The notes under the pieces were generated by a model. It was given only the letters and a program-made list of their open reading frames with translations. It made no database searches and was not told the origin of the DNA. This document shows, piece after piece, positions 17,007-24,128 of a DNA stretch of 64,000 nucleotides. The translations under genes were made by a program, and so were the position numbers. The stretch comes from an uncultured Hungatella sp. (GTDB taxonomy: Bacteria; Bacillota; Clostridia; Lachnospirales; Lachnospiraceae): NCBI GenBank assembly GCA_910585645.1, contig CAJUFP010000001.1, positions 1 through 64,000 of the forward strand. The letters run 5' to 3'. Positions within the stretch are counted from its first letter, which is position 1, and each line of letters starts with the position of its first letter.

Positions 17007-18089
17007 TCAATGGGTAAAGTATTGATTTTCTGCCAGCCAGGCGTCCAGTTCTTCTGCTGAGCTGCATGGCGCAAGTTTTCCGTCGATGATCTGCTGTTTG
17101 ATCTCTTCTACGATCTCCAGAGCTTCTTCCGGAAGAGCCGCGTTGGAGTTGGCTGTGTCGTAGCCTACGGAGCCTTCTTTGATCCCGCTGATATGGACTC
17201 CTGCCTCCCAGGTTCCCTTGATCGCCGCTTCTACTTCTTTGTAGACCATCTCGTCTACATTTCTCAAAGCCGTGGCCACAATGTAATCGGGTTCATTGGC
17301 ATTTTGATTGCCTCCCACGCCAAAGGCGTAGCAATCGGATTCTTTTGCCGCGTTAAATACGCCCAGCCCGGAGGAACCGGCGATATGCTGAACAAAATCC
17401 GCGCCTTTATTGTACATGGACAGGGCGATCTCTTTTCCTTTTCCCGGATCGGAGAAGCTTCCCACGGTTGCGGTCAGCACTTCGCAGTCCGGATTTACGT
17501 ATCTGGCTCCTGCCTCAAACCCCACGACTCCCTGCCGCAGATTTGCCGCCTCGATTCCCAGAATACAGCCGATCACATTGTCCTCATTGGATTTTTCCAT
17601 GGGATAGTCTTTTGTACATAGTCCCGCAATGACTCCTGTGAGGAATGTCTGCTCCTGCCACTTGGTTGAGATCGCGCTGACGTTAGGCGCCTCCGTATTG
17701 GCGTCAATGTGGGTGATCTTCTGATCCGGAAAGGCCTCCGCCACTTCCAAAAGGGCCTCTGTCTGGTCCTGGGCCATGCCGATGATCAGGTCATAGTCCT
17801 CGCTCTCCGCAAACATCCGGTAGTTTGGCAGAAAGTCGCTGACAGATTTGGGTTCCACATAGTCAAATTCGATCCCATAGTCTTCCTGAGCCCTTAAAAG
17901 GCCGTTGTAGCACATATCGTTGAAGTTCTTATCTCCCAGTCCGCCTGTGGATAAGATCACGCCAACCCGAAACGCGCCTTTGTTCTCCTCCTTGGCAGAT
18001 TCCGCGCTTTCTCCTTTTCCTCCGCATCCGGCCAGAGACAAGATCATGGCGGCGGAACATGTAACCGCTAATACTTTTCTTTGTTTCAT
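17007..18089 (-). CDS. BMP-family nucleoside-binding lipoprotein
   Basis: A 360-residue extracellular binding protein. It starts with a lipoprotein signal peptide and lipobox LAGC (Cys22), followed by a low-complexity Ser/Glu/Lys linker. The mature part matches the basic membrane protein family (PnrA/NupN): FRVGVILSTGGLGDKNFNDM, the DVEPKSVSDF region and the GAMQ-like INAC lobe. It is anchored outside and delivers substrate, probably nucleosides, to the permease pair encoded downstream. A strong site (AAGGAGG) precedes ATG 18089. It is the first gene of a six-gene operon; no convincing -35/-10 pair could be fixed in 18090-18330. Confidence 0.9.
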   Translation of the reverse strand: MKQRKVLAVTCSAAMILSLAGCGGKGESAESAKEENKGAFRVGVILSTGGLGDKNFNDMCYNGLLRAQEDYGIEFDYVEPKSVSDFLPNYRMFAESEDYDLIIGMAQDQTEALLEVAEAFPDQKITHIDANTEAPNVSAISTKWQEQTFLTGVIAGLCTKDYPMEKSNEDNVIGCILGIEAANLRQGVVGFEAGARYVNPDCEVLTATVGSFSDPGKGKEIALSMYNKGADFVQHIAGSSGLGVFNAAKESDCYAFGVGGNQNANEPDYIVATALRNVDEMVYKEVEAAIKGTWEAGVHISGIKEGSVGYDTANSNAALPEEALEIVEEIKQQIIDGKLAPCSSAEELDAWLAENQYFTH

Positions 18090-18332
18090 AAGCTTCCTCC
18101 TTTTTGTGATTTGTGCTGTGTTTACGGTACTCTTTTTGAATATTTTATAGGATTTTGCCTATTTTTTACAGAAACGCTCTTGACATTCCTTTGTATTATT
18201 ATGGTTTTATTTGCCGTTTTTTATGCTTTATTGTAACTTTTTTGACTTTTTTGTCTTATTTTAACTGTGGATGGGGGCGTTTTTTTGTAGGCTTCCGGTG
18301 ATTTGTCTGTGGAAGTAGTGGTGTGGTTGTAG
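18090..18332. other. AT-rich intergenic region upstream of the nucleoside operon
   Basis: The region is rich in T-runs on the plus strand. On the minus strand a possible -10 (TATAAA, 18144-18149) lies about 55 nt before the lipoprotein ATG, but no acceptable -35 is at the right distance. A TTGACA at 18180-18185 faces the plus strand and has no matching -10. The operon promoter must be here, but I cannot place it with confidence. Confidence 0.4.
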
Positions 18333-18365
18333 AAAAACCCCAGGATTGTTCATCCTGGGGTTTTT
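18333..18365. terminator. Strong bidirectional terminator at the island edge
   Basis: AAAAACCCCAGGAT (18333-18346) and ATCCTGGGGTTTTT (18352-18365) form a perfect 14-bp stem with a 5-nt loop. A- and T-runs on both sides allow use from either strand. It separates the AT-rich island from the nucleoside operon promoter region. Confidence 0.9.
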
Positions 18366-18443
18366 GCGTAAGAAAATCCGGTATCTATTGTATAGAACAC
18401 GTACATGTCCAGCCTGCGTTTGGCAGGTGGCATAATCATAACC

Positions 18444-18593
18444 CTATAAGCCATATTTAGCACCTATCTCATCAATAGCTCTATCAAAGTCCTCTCCTTC
18501 CCTGACTGGCATCACGACAACCTCCGCATTCACTGCTGCCAAATTTTCCACAAGACACGCTAAGCCCTGATCCAAAATCTCTATCTGAATCAT
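18444..18593 (-). pseudogene. Small ORF, possible remnant of an antitoxin-like or unknown small gene
   Basis: From ATG 18593 the frame encodes 49 residues beginning MIQIEILDQGLACLVENL and ending DEIGAKYGL; the same frame is open to 18632. The first 25 residues recall small proteins of Firmicutes of the type QALVENLGVVDAERF, while the tail is unlike them, suggesting a fused or degraded gene. The only Shine-Dalgarno-like sequence (GAGG) directly abuts the ATG, which is poor. I do not recognise a function. Confidence 0.3.
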
Positions 18594-18604
18594 CCTCGAC
18601 TGAC

Positions 18605-19264
18605 TCAACTTTTTACAGTCAGATACGCACAATCGGTCGTTGTATCCAAAATTTTCTTCAATCCTCCAATTTGCAATGCCCCATTTAATCCAATCTTATA
18701 TGTAACTCCAGAGGAATAATTCACATCTAAATGATATAACGGATGTATTTCTTTATTTTCATGTTCTGGATCGCAGTCATAACGTATATATCCCTCTTCC
18801 ATATACCAGAGCTTAAACAACATCCTCCATATATCATCAATATTTTTATACTCATAGTCTTCAGCACTTTCAATGATAAAATCCATTACACTCTCCAGTG
18901 ATTCGCCCAGTTTCCCATCCTTTTTAAATATACTTATTAACAAAGAAATCATCTGAAGCGTTATTTCCACATCCGTCAGACTATCATAAATCCTAAAATA
19001 GTGCTCATTCTTTTCTTCTATCGAAAAGGGGAAGCAAATAGAAAATGCTTTTTTATTTGTTTCGTAAAACACTCTGCTCATTTTATCAATGCATATAATA
19101 ACTCTTCCCCTTTCATTCACAATTTCTTTCTCACTATCATTAATCAACTTGAGTGTCTCCAATAAGAGTAATATTACATCCTGTTTGTTTCGAACCGGTC
19201 TTAACACTTTTTCGCAAAAGAACTCTCCTATCTTTCTTTCTATAATTTTCATCTTTATCATCAT
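18605..19264 (-). CDS. Unknown 219-residue protein, helicase partner
   Basis: A soluble, mostly alpha-helical protein with no signal peptide and no motif I recognise. Notable are a hydrophobic helix (VEITLQMISLLISIF) and a C-terminal aromatic/polar segment, HPLYHLDVNYSSGVTYKIGL. It begins 3 nt after the helicase stop codon, with AAAGG overlapping that stop, so the two genes are translationally coupled. ATG 19264 immediately follows the ribosome-binding bases; ATG 19261 or 19252 could be used instead. Its AT-rich codon use matches the helicase and not the flanking genes. The operon context suggests it acts with the helicase, possibly in phage or plasmid defence, but this is inference only. Confidence 0.75.
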   Translation of the reverse strand: MMIKMKIIERKIGEFFCEKVLRPVRNKQDVILLLLETLKLINDSEKEIVNERGRVIICIDKMSRVFYETNKKAFSICFPFSIEEKNEHYFRIYDSLTDVEITLQMISLLISIFKKDGKLGESLESVMDFIIESAEDYEYKNIDDIWRMLFKLWYMEEGYIRYDCDPEHENKEIHPLYHLDVNYSSGVTYKIGLNGALQIGGLKKILDTTTDCAYLTVKS

Positions 19265-19267
19265 CCT

Positions 19268-21286
19268 TTAGTTCATCAAACTATAATTCATCCTGATAAT
19301 TTCGAATAATCTATCGCGGTCCAGTTCGTCCTTGTAACCACTTTTAATTATGCTATGCAGCTTGCTTCTATACATCTTTTCTATACGCATTTTATCCATA
19401 ATCTCCTCGACTATATCTTGCTGAGATTTGTAAATATTATTTCTATTAATTATCGCGTTATTTAATATTTTCTTTTGCTGCTGGCTTGGTTCCTTCACAT
19501 GGAGATACCCATTCTCTTCCACAAAAGCCACTCCCTGCTTTATTCTTTTAATCGTCACTTCCTCTTCATTTGGTATAATAAAATAAGATGTTATAAAGGA
19601 ACGTGTTAACATCATATATATTGAATTTCTATTTTGCAAGTCCTCGTCTAATGGATTTTGCATTAAACAAATGACAAATGGAAATTCCAAACCTTTTACA
19701 TTGTTCTTATTACTTACAAAAACTGCTCCCTTTCTTTTTTCTTTCGTTTCATATCCGATATTAATGTCCCATCCAAATTTTTCCCCGACAGCTGCCTGGA
19801 GTTCATTTGCCAGCTGATAATTTTCATTAATATTTTCCAAAAACATGATTCCTATGTCATCTGGCTGTAAAGTAGGATTATTTCTTCTCAATTCATCGAT
19901 AATATCTAAAATCTGTGTTATATACTGCCGTCTGTCAATCGATAGAATCTCAATATTCTTTATGCCCGTATTTCCCAAATCTTCGAATCTTCGCAGTGGC
20001 TTTCTCTGTAAATCATAAAAACCCTTCTCTTTCTTTATATCATACCCGCACGCTTCCCATGCTTTATCGTCCAACCATCTCAAATACTTATCTGGTTCAT
20101 TTGAAAACAATCCCATTCCTATAGCATGAGCACACATAAGTGTTTTAGGATCTGTACGGTAACATTTATTCAGTAAAAAGTCAGGATTCACTTCACTGAC
20201 AGATTCTTTTTCAAAGACATTCTGAAATATATCACCTGCTATATATAAACAGTTTTTTGTCACCTTTTTGCACAGCTCAAAAAAAGCTTCTGTAAAATCC
20301 TGACTTTCATCAATCAAAATATAATCAAAACATGCCTCAAAATTATTAATTTCATTTAGTCTCTGCAAAGCTCTTCTACACACTTTGTCAAATGTTACAC
20401 TGTAAGAAAATCTTTCAAATGGAATATTATAAAAATTGCATATATAGCTGTACACACCTGAATTAAAATCACTTTTAGATCCCCAGCCACTCATGACCCA
20501 CAACTTTTCATTCCATTTTATCTGCTCGTCCACCTTCATAAAATCAAAAAATTCAGGTATTCGCTGTCTTAAATTCTCCGCCAAAATTTTATTATGGCAG
20601 GTAAATACAATCTTTAACTCTTGCTTGTCTAAATATAATTCTTTTATTTTATTCAGCAATAATTCCGTTTTTCCAGTACCTGCCAGACCCTGGATCACAA
20701 TCCGGTCTTTATGTGGCTCATCAAAAATAAATCTGGTCTGATCGCCGTCAAATAAAATGATTTTTCTTCTTATCTTCTCCAGTACAGTATCAGGATAATC
20801 GATTCCTGTCCTTTCCACGTCATTAATACTACCCGTCAACAAAGAAATCAGAAATTCTCCTTTTCTTGCATCTTCTTTTGAGGGTAATTTATTTTTTTCT
20901 AAAAAATCCGATAACACAAGTTTTTTTACATCCTCATAATTATATGTTACCGTAAACTCATCCTTCCACTGTCTTGGTCTTCCCAAAATTTTCATATAAT
21001 CATATTTTTTTGATAATTGTCCTAAATCTTCGACAAAATCTTCGTAAAAATCACTGAACTTTTCCTCATTATTTCCATAGTTAATAAACATGATTTTATG
21101 TTTAGGAATTAAAACTACGATTCCCTTTTCATATCCATAAGAAGTTTTCTTCTCTTCCAAAGGTCTGTTAATGATATATACTGGATTAATCCCTTTTTCT
21201 GCATATTCTTCTAACGCCGAAAAAAACTCTTCTATACCCTCTTTATTTTCTATATTTGTGTAAAACAAACTAATATTTTTTTTCAT
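19268..21286 (-). CDS. Superfamily 1 (UvrD/Rep-like) helicase with unknown N-terminal domain
   Basis: A 672-residue protein. Residues 1-180 form an N-terminal domain I cannot assign. A split SF1 helicase core follows, with Walker A GLAGTGKTELLL (about 200-211), Walker B LIDESQDF (about 324-331), motif V NVKGLEFPFVICL and motif VI MMLTRSFITSYF. DESQD rather than DEAD marks the UvrD/DUF2075-like group. It would unwind or translocate on nucleic acid using ATP. The start at 21286 gives AAGGAG seven nt upstream; ATG 21289 is adjacent. It overlaps the regulator gene by 17 nt. Codon use is strongly AT-rich, indicating acquisition. Confidence 0.88.
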   Translation of the reverse strand: MKKNISLFYTNIENKEGIEEFFSALEEYAEKGINPVYIINRPLEEKKTSYGYEKGIVVLIPKHKIMFINYGNNEEKFSDFYEDFVEDLGQLSKKYDYMKILGRPRQWKDEFTVTYNYEDVKKLVLSDFLEKNKLPSKEDARKGEFLISLLTGSINDVERTGIDYPDTVLEKIRRKIILFDGDQTRFIFDEPHKDRIVIQGLAGTGKTELLLNKIKELYLDKQELKIVFTCHNKILAENLRQRIPEFFDFMKVDEQIKWNEKLWVMSGWGSKSDFNSGVYSYICNFYNIPFERFSYSVTFDKVCRRALQRLNEINNFEACFDYILIDESQDFTEAFFELCKKVTKNCLYIAGDIFQNVFEKESVSEVNPDFLLNKCYRTDPKTLMCAHAIGMGLFSNEPDKYLRWLDDKAWEACGYDIKKEKGFYDLQRKPLRRFEDLGNTGIKNIEILSIDRRQYITQILDIIDELRRNNPTLQPDDIGIMFLENINENYQLANELQAAVGEKFGWDINIGYETKEKRKGAVFVSNKNNVKGLEFPFVICLMQNPLDEDLQNRNSIYMMLTRSFITSYFIIPNEEEVTIKRIKQGVAFVEENGYLHVKEPSQQQKKILNNAIINRNNIYKSQQDIVEEIMDKMRIEKMYRSKLHSIIKSGYKDELDRDRLFEIIRMNYSLMN

Positions 21287-21551
21287 CATCCTTCTCCTTA
21301 CTTTTGTCAACTAACTCTATCCTGATTTCCAAATCCATACATTCAGCCATTTTTACCAGCAAGTCTAACGTTGGATTACACTGTCCTGTTTCAAAACGAC
21401 TTATGTTAGGTCGCTTAATTCCCATGGCACAGGCTAAATCCTTTTGTGTCAGATTTCTTATTTTCCTGCACGCAATATATTGTTTTATAATCTCTTGTCT
21501 TATCAAATTCTGTTTATTAATAATATCTTCGTTTTCTTTTGGTGTATTCAT
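21270..21551 (-). CDS. XRE-family transcriptional regulator
   Basis: A 93-residue DNA-binding protein with a Cro/CI-type helix-turn-helix spanning about residues 30-85 (NLTQKDLACAMGIKRPNISRFETG). It is preceded by GAGGTG six nt before ATG 21551, which fixes this start over the upstream ATG at 21587. It is the first gene of a three-gene operon with a helicase and an unknown protein. The promoter contains a perfect 16-bp palindrome, so the protein probably represses its own operon. Similar small regulators often control defence or toxin modules. Confidence 0.9.
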   Translation of the reverse strand: MNTPKENEDIINKQNLIRQEIIKQYIACRKIRNLTQKDLACAMGIKRPNISRFETGQCNPTLDLLVKMAECMDLEIRIELVDKSKEKDDEKKY

Positions 21552-21577
21552 TTTTTCACCTCGCTTGCATTTAATAC

Positions 21578-21606
21578 AATGTAACATATATGTTACGCCA
21601 AGTCAA
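21578..21606 (-). promoter_or_regulatory. Promoter and palindromic operator of the XRE-helicase operon
   Basis: On the minus strand there is TTGACT (21601-21606), a 17-nt spacer and an extended -10, TGT-TACATT (21578-21583). The perfect palindrome GTAACATATATGTTAC (21581-21596) covers the spacer and -10, so a bound dimer would block RNA polymerase. The XRE protein is the obvious candidate. Confidence 0.8.
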
Positions 21607-21626
21607 CGTATTTTTAAAAGTTTAGC

Positions 21627-21797
21627 AAAAGGGGGCTGTTGCACTAAGATTTTGTAAATCTTCAATGCAACAGCCCCTCTGGTAAATCTTTCTTAATGGG
21701 TTCGACAGGCTGATTACTACTTCACACCTCCCGAAAGGAGTGTTCCGTAAACGGTTAACTAAAATTCATTAGCACCTCACAACCACAATCCCATTAC
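21627..21797 (-). ncRNA. Small structured RNA gene of unassigned family
   Basis: About 170 nt from the predicted start (21795-21798) to a terminator. The 5' TAATGGG (21790-21796) pairs with CCCATTA (21694-21700) as a closing stem. Inside are CCGT-AA-ACGG extended by GTT/AAC (21742-21759) and a bulged hairpin with loop UUUCG (21725-21742). The 3' end is a long stem, GGGGCTGTTGCA with TGCAACAGCCCC (21632-21677), enclosing an inner AAGATTT hairpin and followed by TTTT. There is no sizable open frame. It is not SRP RNA (no GGAAGGAAGCAGC), not tmRNA (no tag frame) and not 6S by size. It lies just downstream of hemZ with its own promoter. Confidence 0.75.
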
Positions 21798-21801
21798 CTT
21801 T

Positions 21802-21829
21802 ATTATATCCAATTATCCCAAAAAGTCAA
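21802..21829 (-). promoter_or_regulatory. Near-consensus promoter of the small RNA
   Basis: On the minus strand there is TTGACT (21824-21829), a 16-nt spacer and TATAAT (21802-21807). It lies 20 nt beyond the hemZ stop codon and points at the structured RNA, not at any protein start. Confidence 0.85.
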
Positions 21830-21848
21830 CTATCCGCAAAAACCCTTT

Positions 21849-23345
21849 TTAATCTCCAAGAAGTTTCCTCTTCCTCTCAATCATCTCATCCACCCGCCCA
21901 ATATACTGCTCCACATCCTTCACATTCTCCGCCCGCTCGATCCGGTTCTCGTCCCGGTACAGCACTTTGGTGGTGGTGCCGGCTCCGCAGGCCACGATAG
22001 TCTGCTGTTCCTCCATAATCAGAATATTGTACAGGCAGGCCTTCCCCGGCCGCGCATACCCTACATTCTCAAAGTTCCCGGCCATATTTTTCTGCCGGTA
22101 CAGATAGTAGGGCTCCATGCCCATCTCAGCCGCATAGGCGGCGGTCAGATCGATCATCTCCTGGGTTCCGGTGATTTTTAAGTCTTTATACACTTCTTTC
22201 ATGGTGTTGAGCCTGGCCGCCCGCTTTATGGCAAGGGAGTGGACGGTGATGCTGTCCGGGTTCAGCCGCCGTATCTCCTCCATGGTGGCTTTCACGTCTT
22301 TAAGTCCTTCCTCCGGAAGCCCTACGATCAGATCCATGTTGATGTTGTCAAAGCCCTCCTCCCTGGCCATGGCAAAGCAGTCTTTTACCATGTCCACGGT
22401 GTGGCGGCGGCCGATCAGGTCCAGGGTGGCCTGCTTCATGGTCTGGGGGTTGACGGAGATCCTGGTGACACCGTGCTTTTTCAGCACTGCCAGTTTTTCC
22501 CTGGTGATGCTGTCAGGCCGTCCCGCCTCCACGGTCAGCTCGTTTACGGTGCTTAAGTCAAAAGTCTTTTCCAGTGTCTCCAGGAGACGGTCCAGCTCTT
22601 CGGCTGACAGGGAGGTGGGGGTTCCTCCGCCGAAGTACACGCTGTCCAGGGTCCTGCCTTTCATCATCTCAGCCGCGGCCTTCATCTCCCGGGCCAGCGC
22701 GTCCAGGTAGAGGCCGGTCCTGCCTTTCCACTGGCCTATGGGAAATGAGGTGAAGGAGCAGTAGAGGCAGGTGGTGGGGCAGAAGGGGATCCCGATGTAC
22801 AGGCTGTATCCGTTTTCGTAGTTCAAGGTCTTTAGGAGCTCTCTCTCGCAAACCGCTGTCCTGATGGCCAGATCGATTTTCTCATCACTGGTAAAATACG
22901 TGTCTTTCATGTAGGCGGCGATGTCCTGGCAGGTCTCTCCCGCCTTCAGCTTTGTCATGACGATCTTGGTGGGGCGGATTCCGGTAAGGGTTCCCCAGGG
23001 GAGGAGACGGCCGGTCTGAAGGACCAAAAGGGCGTAGAGCCGTCTCTTGATCCGGCTTTTCGTCTCCAGGCGGTTCTCATAGTTGACTTCTATAGGCTCC
23101 TCCACATGCTCCAGTTCCTCCTCAACGGCCTCTCCCATGTCTGCCGGCAGCTCCGGGATTTCCCGGCGCTTGTGGCTGACCACCTTTAGAGAAAAGTGTC
23201 TCTTTGCCTGGTCCACCATGCCTTCCACGGAGAAGTCCGACTGGGGCGAAGGTTCATGGGAATAGGTCTCGCCCGGGTAAAACGCCATGAGAAGTTCCCG
23301 GATGTCCTGCTCATAGGCTTTGTCGTTTAACAGAATCTCGATCAT
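21849..23345 (-). CDS. hemZ: HemZ-type radical SAM coproporphyrinogen dehydrogenase-like protein
   Basis: A 498-residue cytoplasmic radical SAM enzyme of the HemN/HemZ group. Residues 1-165 form the HemZ-specific N-terminal region. The [4Fe-4S]/SAM-binding motif is FCPTTCLYCSF (CxxxCxxC), followed by the glycine-rich VYFGGGTPTSL. HemZ proteins are named for oxygen-independent coproporphyrinogen III oxidation, but many Clostridia carrying them lack full haem synthesis, so the real substrate is uncertain. The start overlaps the MBL gene by 4 nt (ATGA). It lies in the relA-MBL-hemZ block. Confidence 0.93.
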   Translation of the reverse strand: MIEILLNDKAYEQDIRELLMAFYPGETYSHEPSPQSDFSVEGMVDQAKRHFSLKVVSHKRREIPELPADMGEAVEEELEHVEEPIEVNYENRLETKSRIKRRLYALLVLQTGRLLPWGTLTGIRPTKIVMTKLKAGETCQDIAAYMKDTYFTSDEKIDLAIRTAVCERELLKTLNYENGYSLYIGIPFCPTTCLYCSFTSFPIGQWKGRTGLYLDALAREMKAAAEMMKGRTLDSVYFGGGTPTSLSAEELDRLLETLEKTFDLSTVNELTVEAGRPDSITREKLAVLKKHGVTRISVNPQTMKQATLDLIGRRHTVDMVKDCFAMAREEGFDNINMDLIVGLPEEGLKDVKATMEEIRRLNPDSITVHSLAIKRAARLNTMKEVYKDLKITGTQEMIDLTAAYAAEMGMEPYYLYRQKNMAGNFENVGYARPGKACLYNILIMEEQQTIVACGAGTTTKVLYRDENRIERAENVKDVEQYIGRVDEMIERKRKLLGD

Positions 23346-24022
23346 GGCCGTCTCTGTCCTCTGTAGCGGGCGATGATGTTGTATTGCTTCTCATGGCCCA
23401 TGGTGCTGTTCCCGCCGTGGCCCGGATACACCTTTGTCTCATCCGGCAGCACAAACAGCTTTTTTACAACAGAGTCAATAATCTCCCCGGGTCTGGCTGT
23501 GGGAAGGTCTGTTCTGCCCACAGATTCCAGAAACAGGGTGTCCCCGGAAAACAGCAGGTTCTCGTCTTCTATATAGTAGCACAGGCTTCCTGCCGTGTGG
23601 CCCGGCGTGTGGATGACCCTCCATTTTTTTCCCAGCAGTTCCAATGTCTCCCCGTCTTTCAGCCACCTGTCCGCGGTCAGGGACAGGGCTTCTTCATAGG
23701 TGCCGCTTAAGTTCATGTCCGGTTCTTCCAGAAGCTCCATCTCCTTCTCACTGGCCAGAACCGGGATGTGGAAGGTTCTGCGGATATCCTCTGCTGCCAG
23801 CATGTGGTCAAAATGGCCGTGGGTCAGCAGAACCGCCTTTGGCTCCACGTTCAGCTCCCGGCACCGGTTCAGGATGTAGGGGGCATTGTCGCCCGGGTCA
23901 ATGATCACCCCCGGCTTTAAGCCGCCTTCTTTGCTGTTTTCGTCCCGCTCTTTCCTGTAGACGATGTAGCAGTTGGTGCTGACCATGCCAAGGACGCAGC
24001 ACTCCATATTTAACTCTTTCAT
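23342..24022 (-). CDS. Metallo-beta-lactamase-fold hydrolase (glyoxalase II-like)
   Basis: A 226-residue protein with the binuclear metal motif LTHGHFDHM (HxHxDH), further ligands in HTPGHTAGS and a final YPGHGGNSTMG. Such YqgX/GloB-like proteins hydrolyse thioesters or act in persulfide metabolism; the exact substrate is not predictable. ATG 24022 follows GGAGG at a good distance. The gene sits between relA and hemZ, a position often conserved in Clostridia. Confidence 0.9.
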   Translation of the reverse strand: MKELNMECCVLGMVSTNCYIVYRKERDENSKEGGLKPGVIIDPGDNAPYILNRCRELNVEPKAVLLTHGHFDHMLAAEDIRRTFHIPVLASEKEMELLEEPDMNLSGTYEEALSLTADRWLKDGETLELLGKKWRVIHTPGHTAGSLCYYIEDENLLFSGDTLFLESVGRTDLPTARPGEIIDSVVKKLFVLPDETKVYPGHGGNSTMGHEKQYNIIARYRGQRRP

Positions 24023-24128
24023 TGGTCTTCCTCCTCATTTGATATGTGAGGGCAGGCCGCCTGCCCGGCGCTGCCTGCCTGATGGTGAAAGCTTTTATCC
24101 TGAATGAATGAAGAAGAGAGAAAGCAGG

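Noticed and set aside
18605..21286. Gabija or another named defence system
   Set aside because: The SF1 helicase alone is shared; the GajA-type OLD/TOPRIM partner is missing and the second protein is unlike known partners.
21632..21677. GGGGCTGTTGCA inverted repeat as insertion-sequence ends
   Set aside because: The arms are only 22 nt apart, contain an inner hairpin and fit a terminator of the small RNA better than terminal repeats of an element.
21694..21730. tmRNA-like GGTTCGACAGG on the plus strand
   Set aside because: No tag-peptide frame, no tRNA-like acceptor ends, and promoter and terminator both point to a minus-strand RNA.
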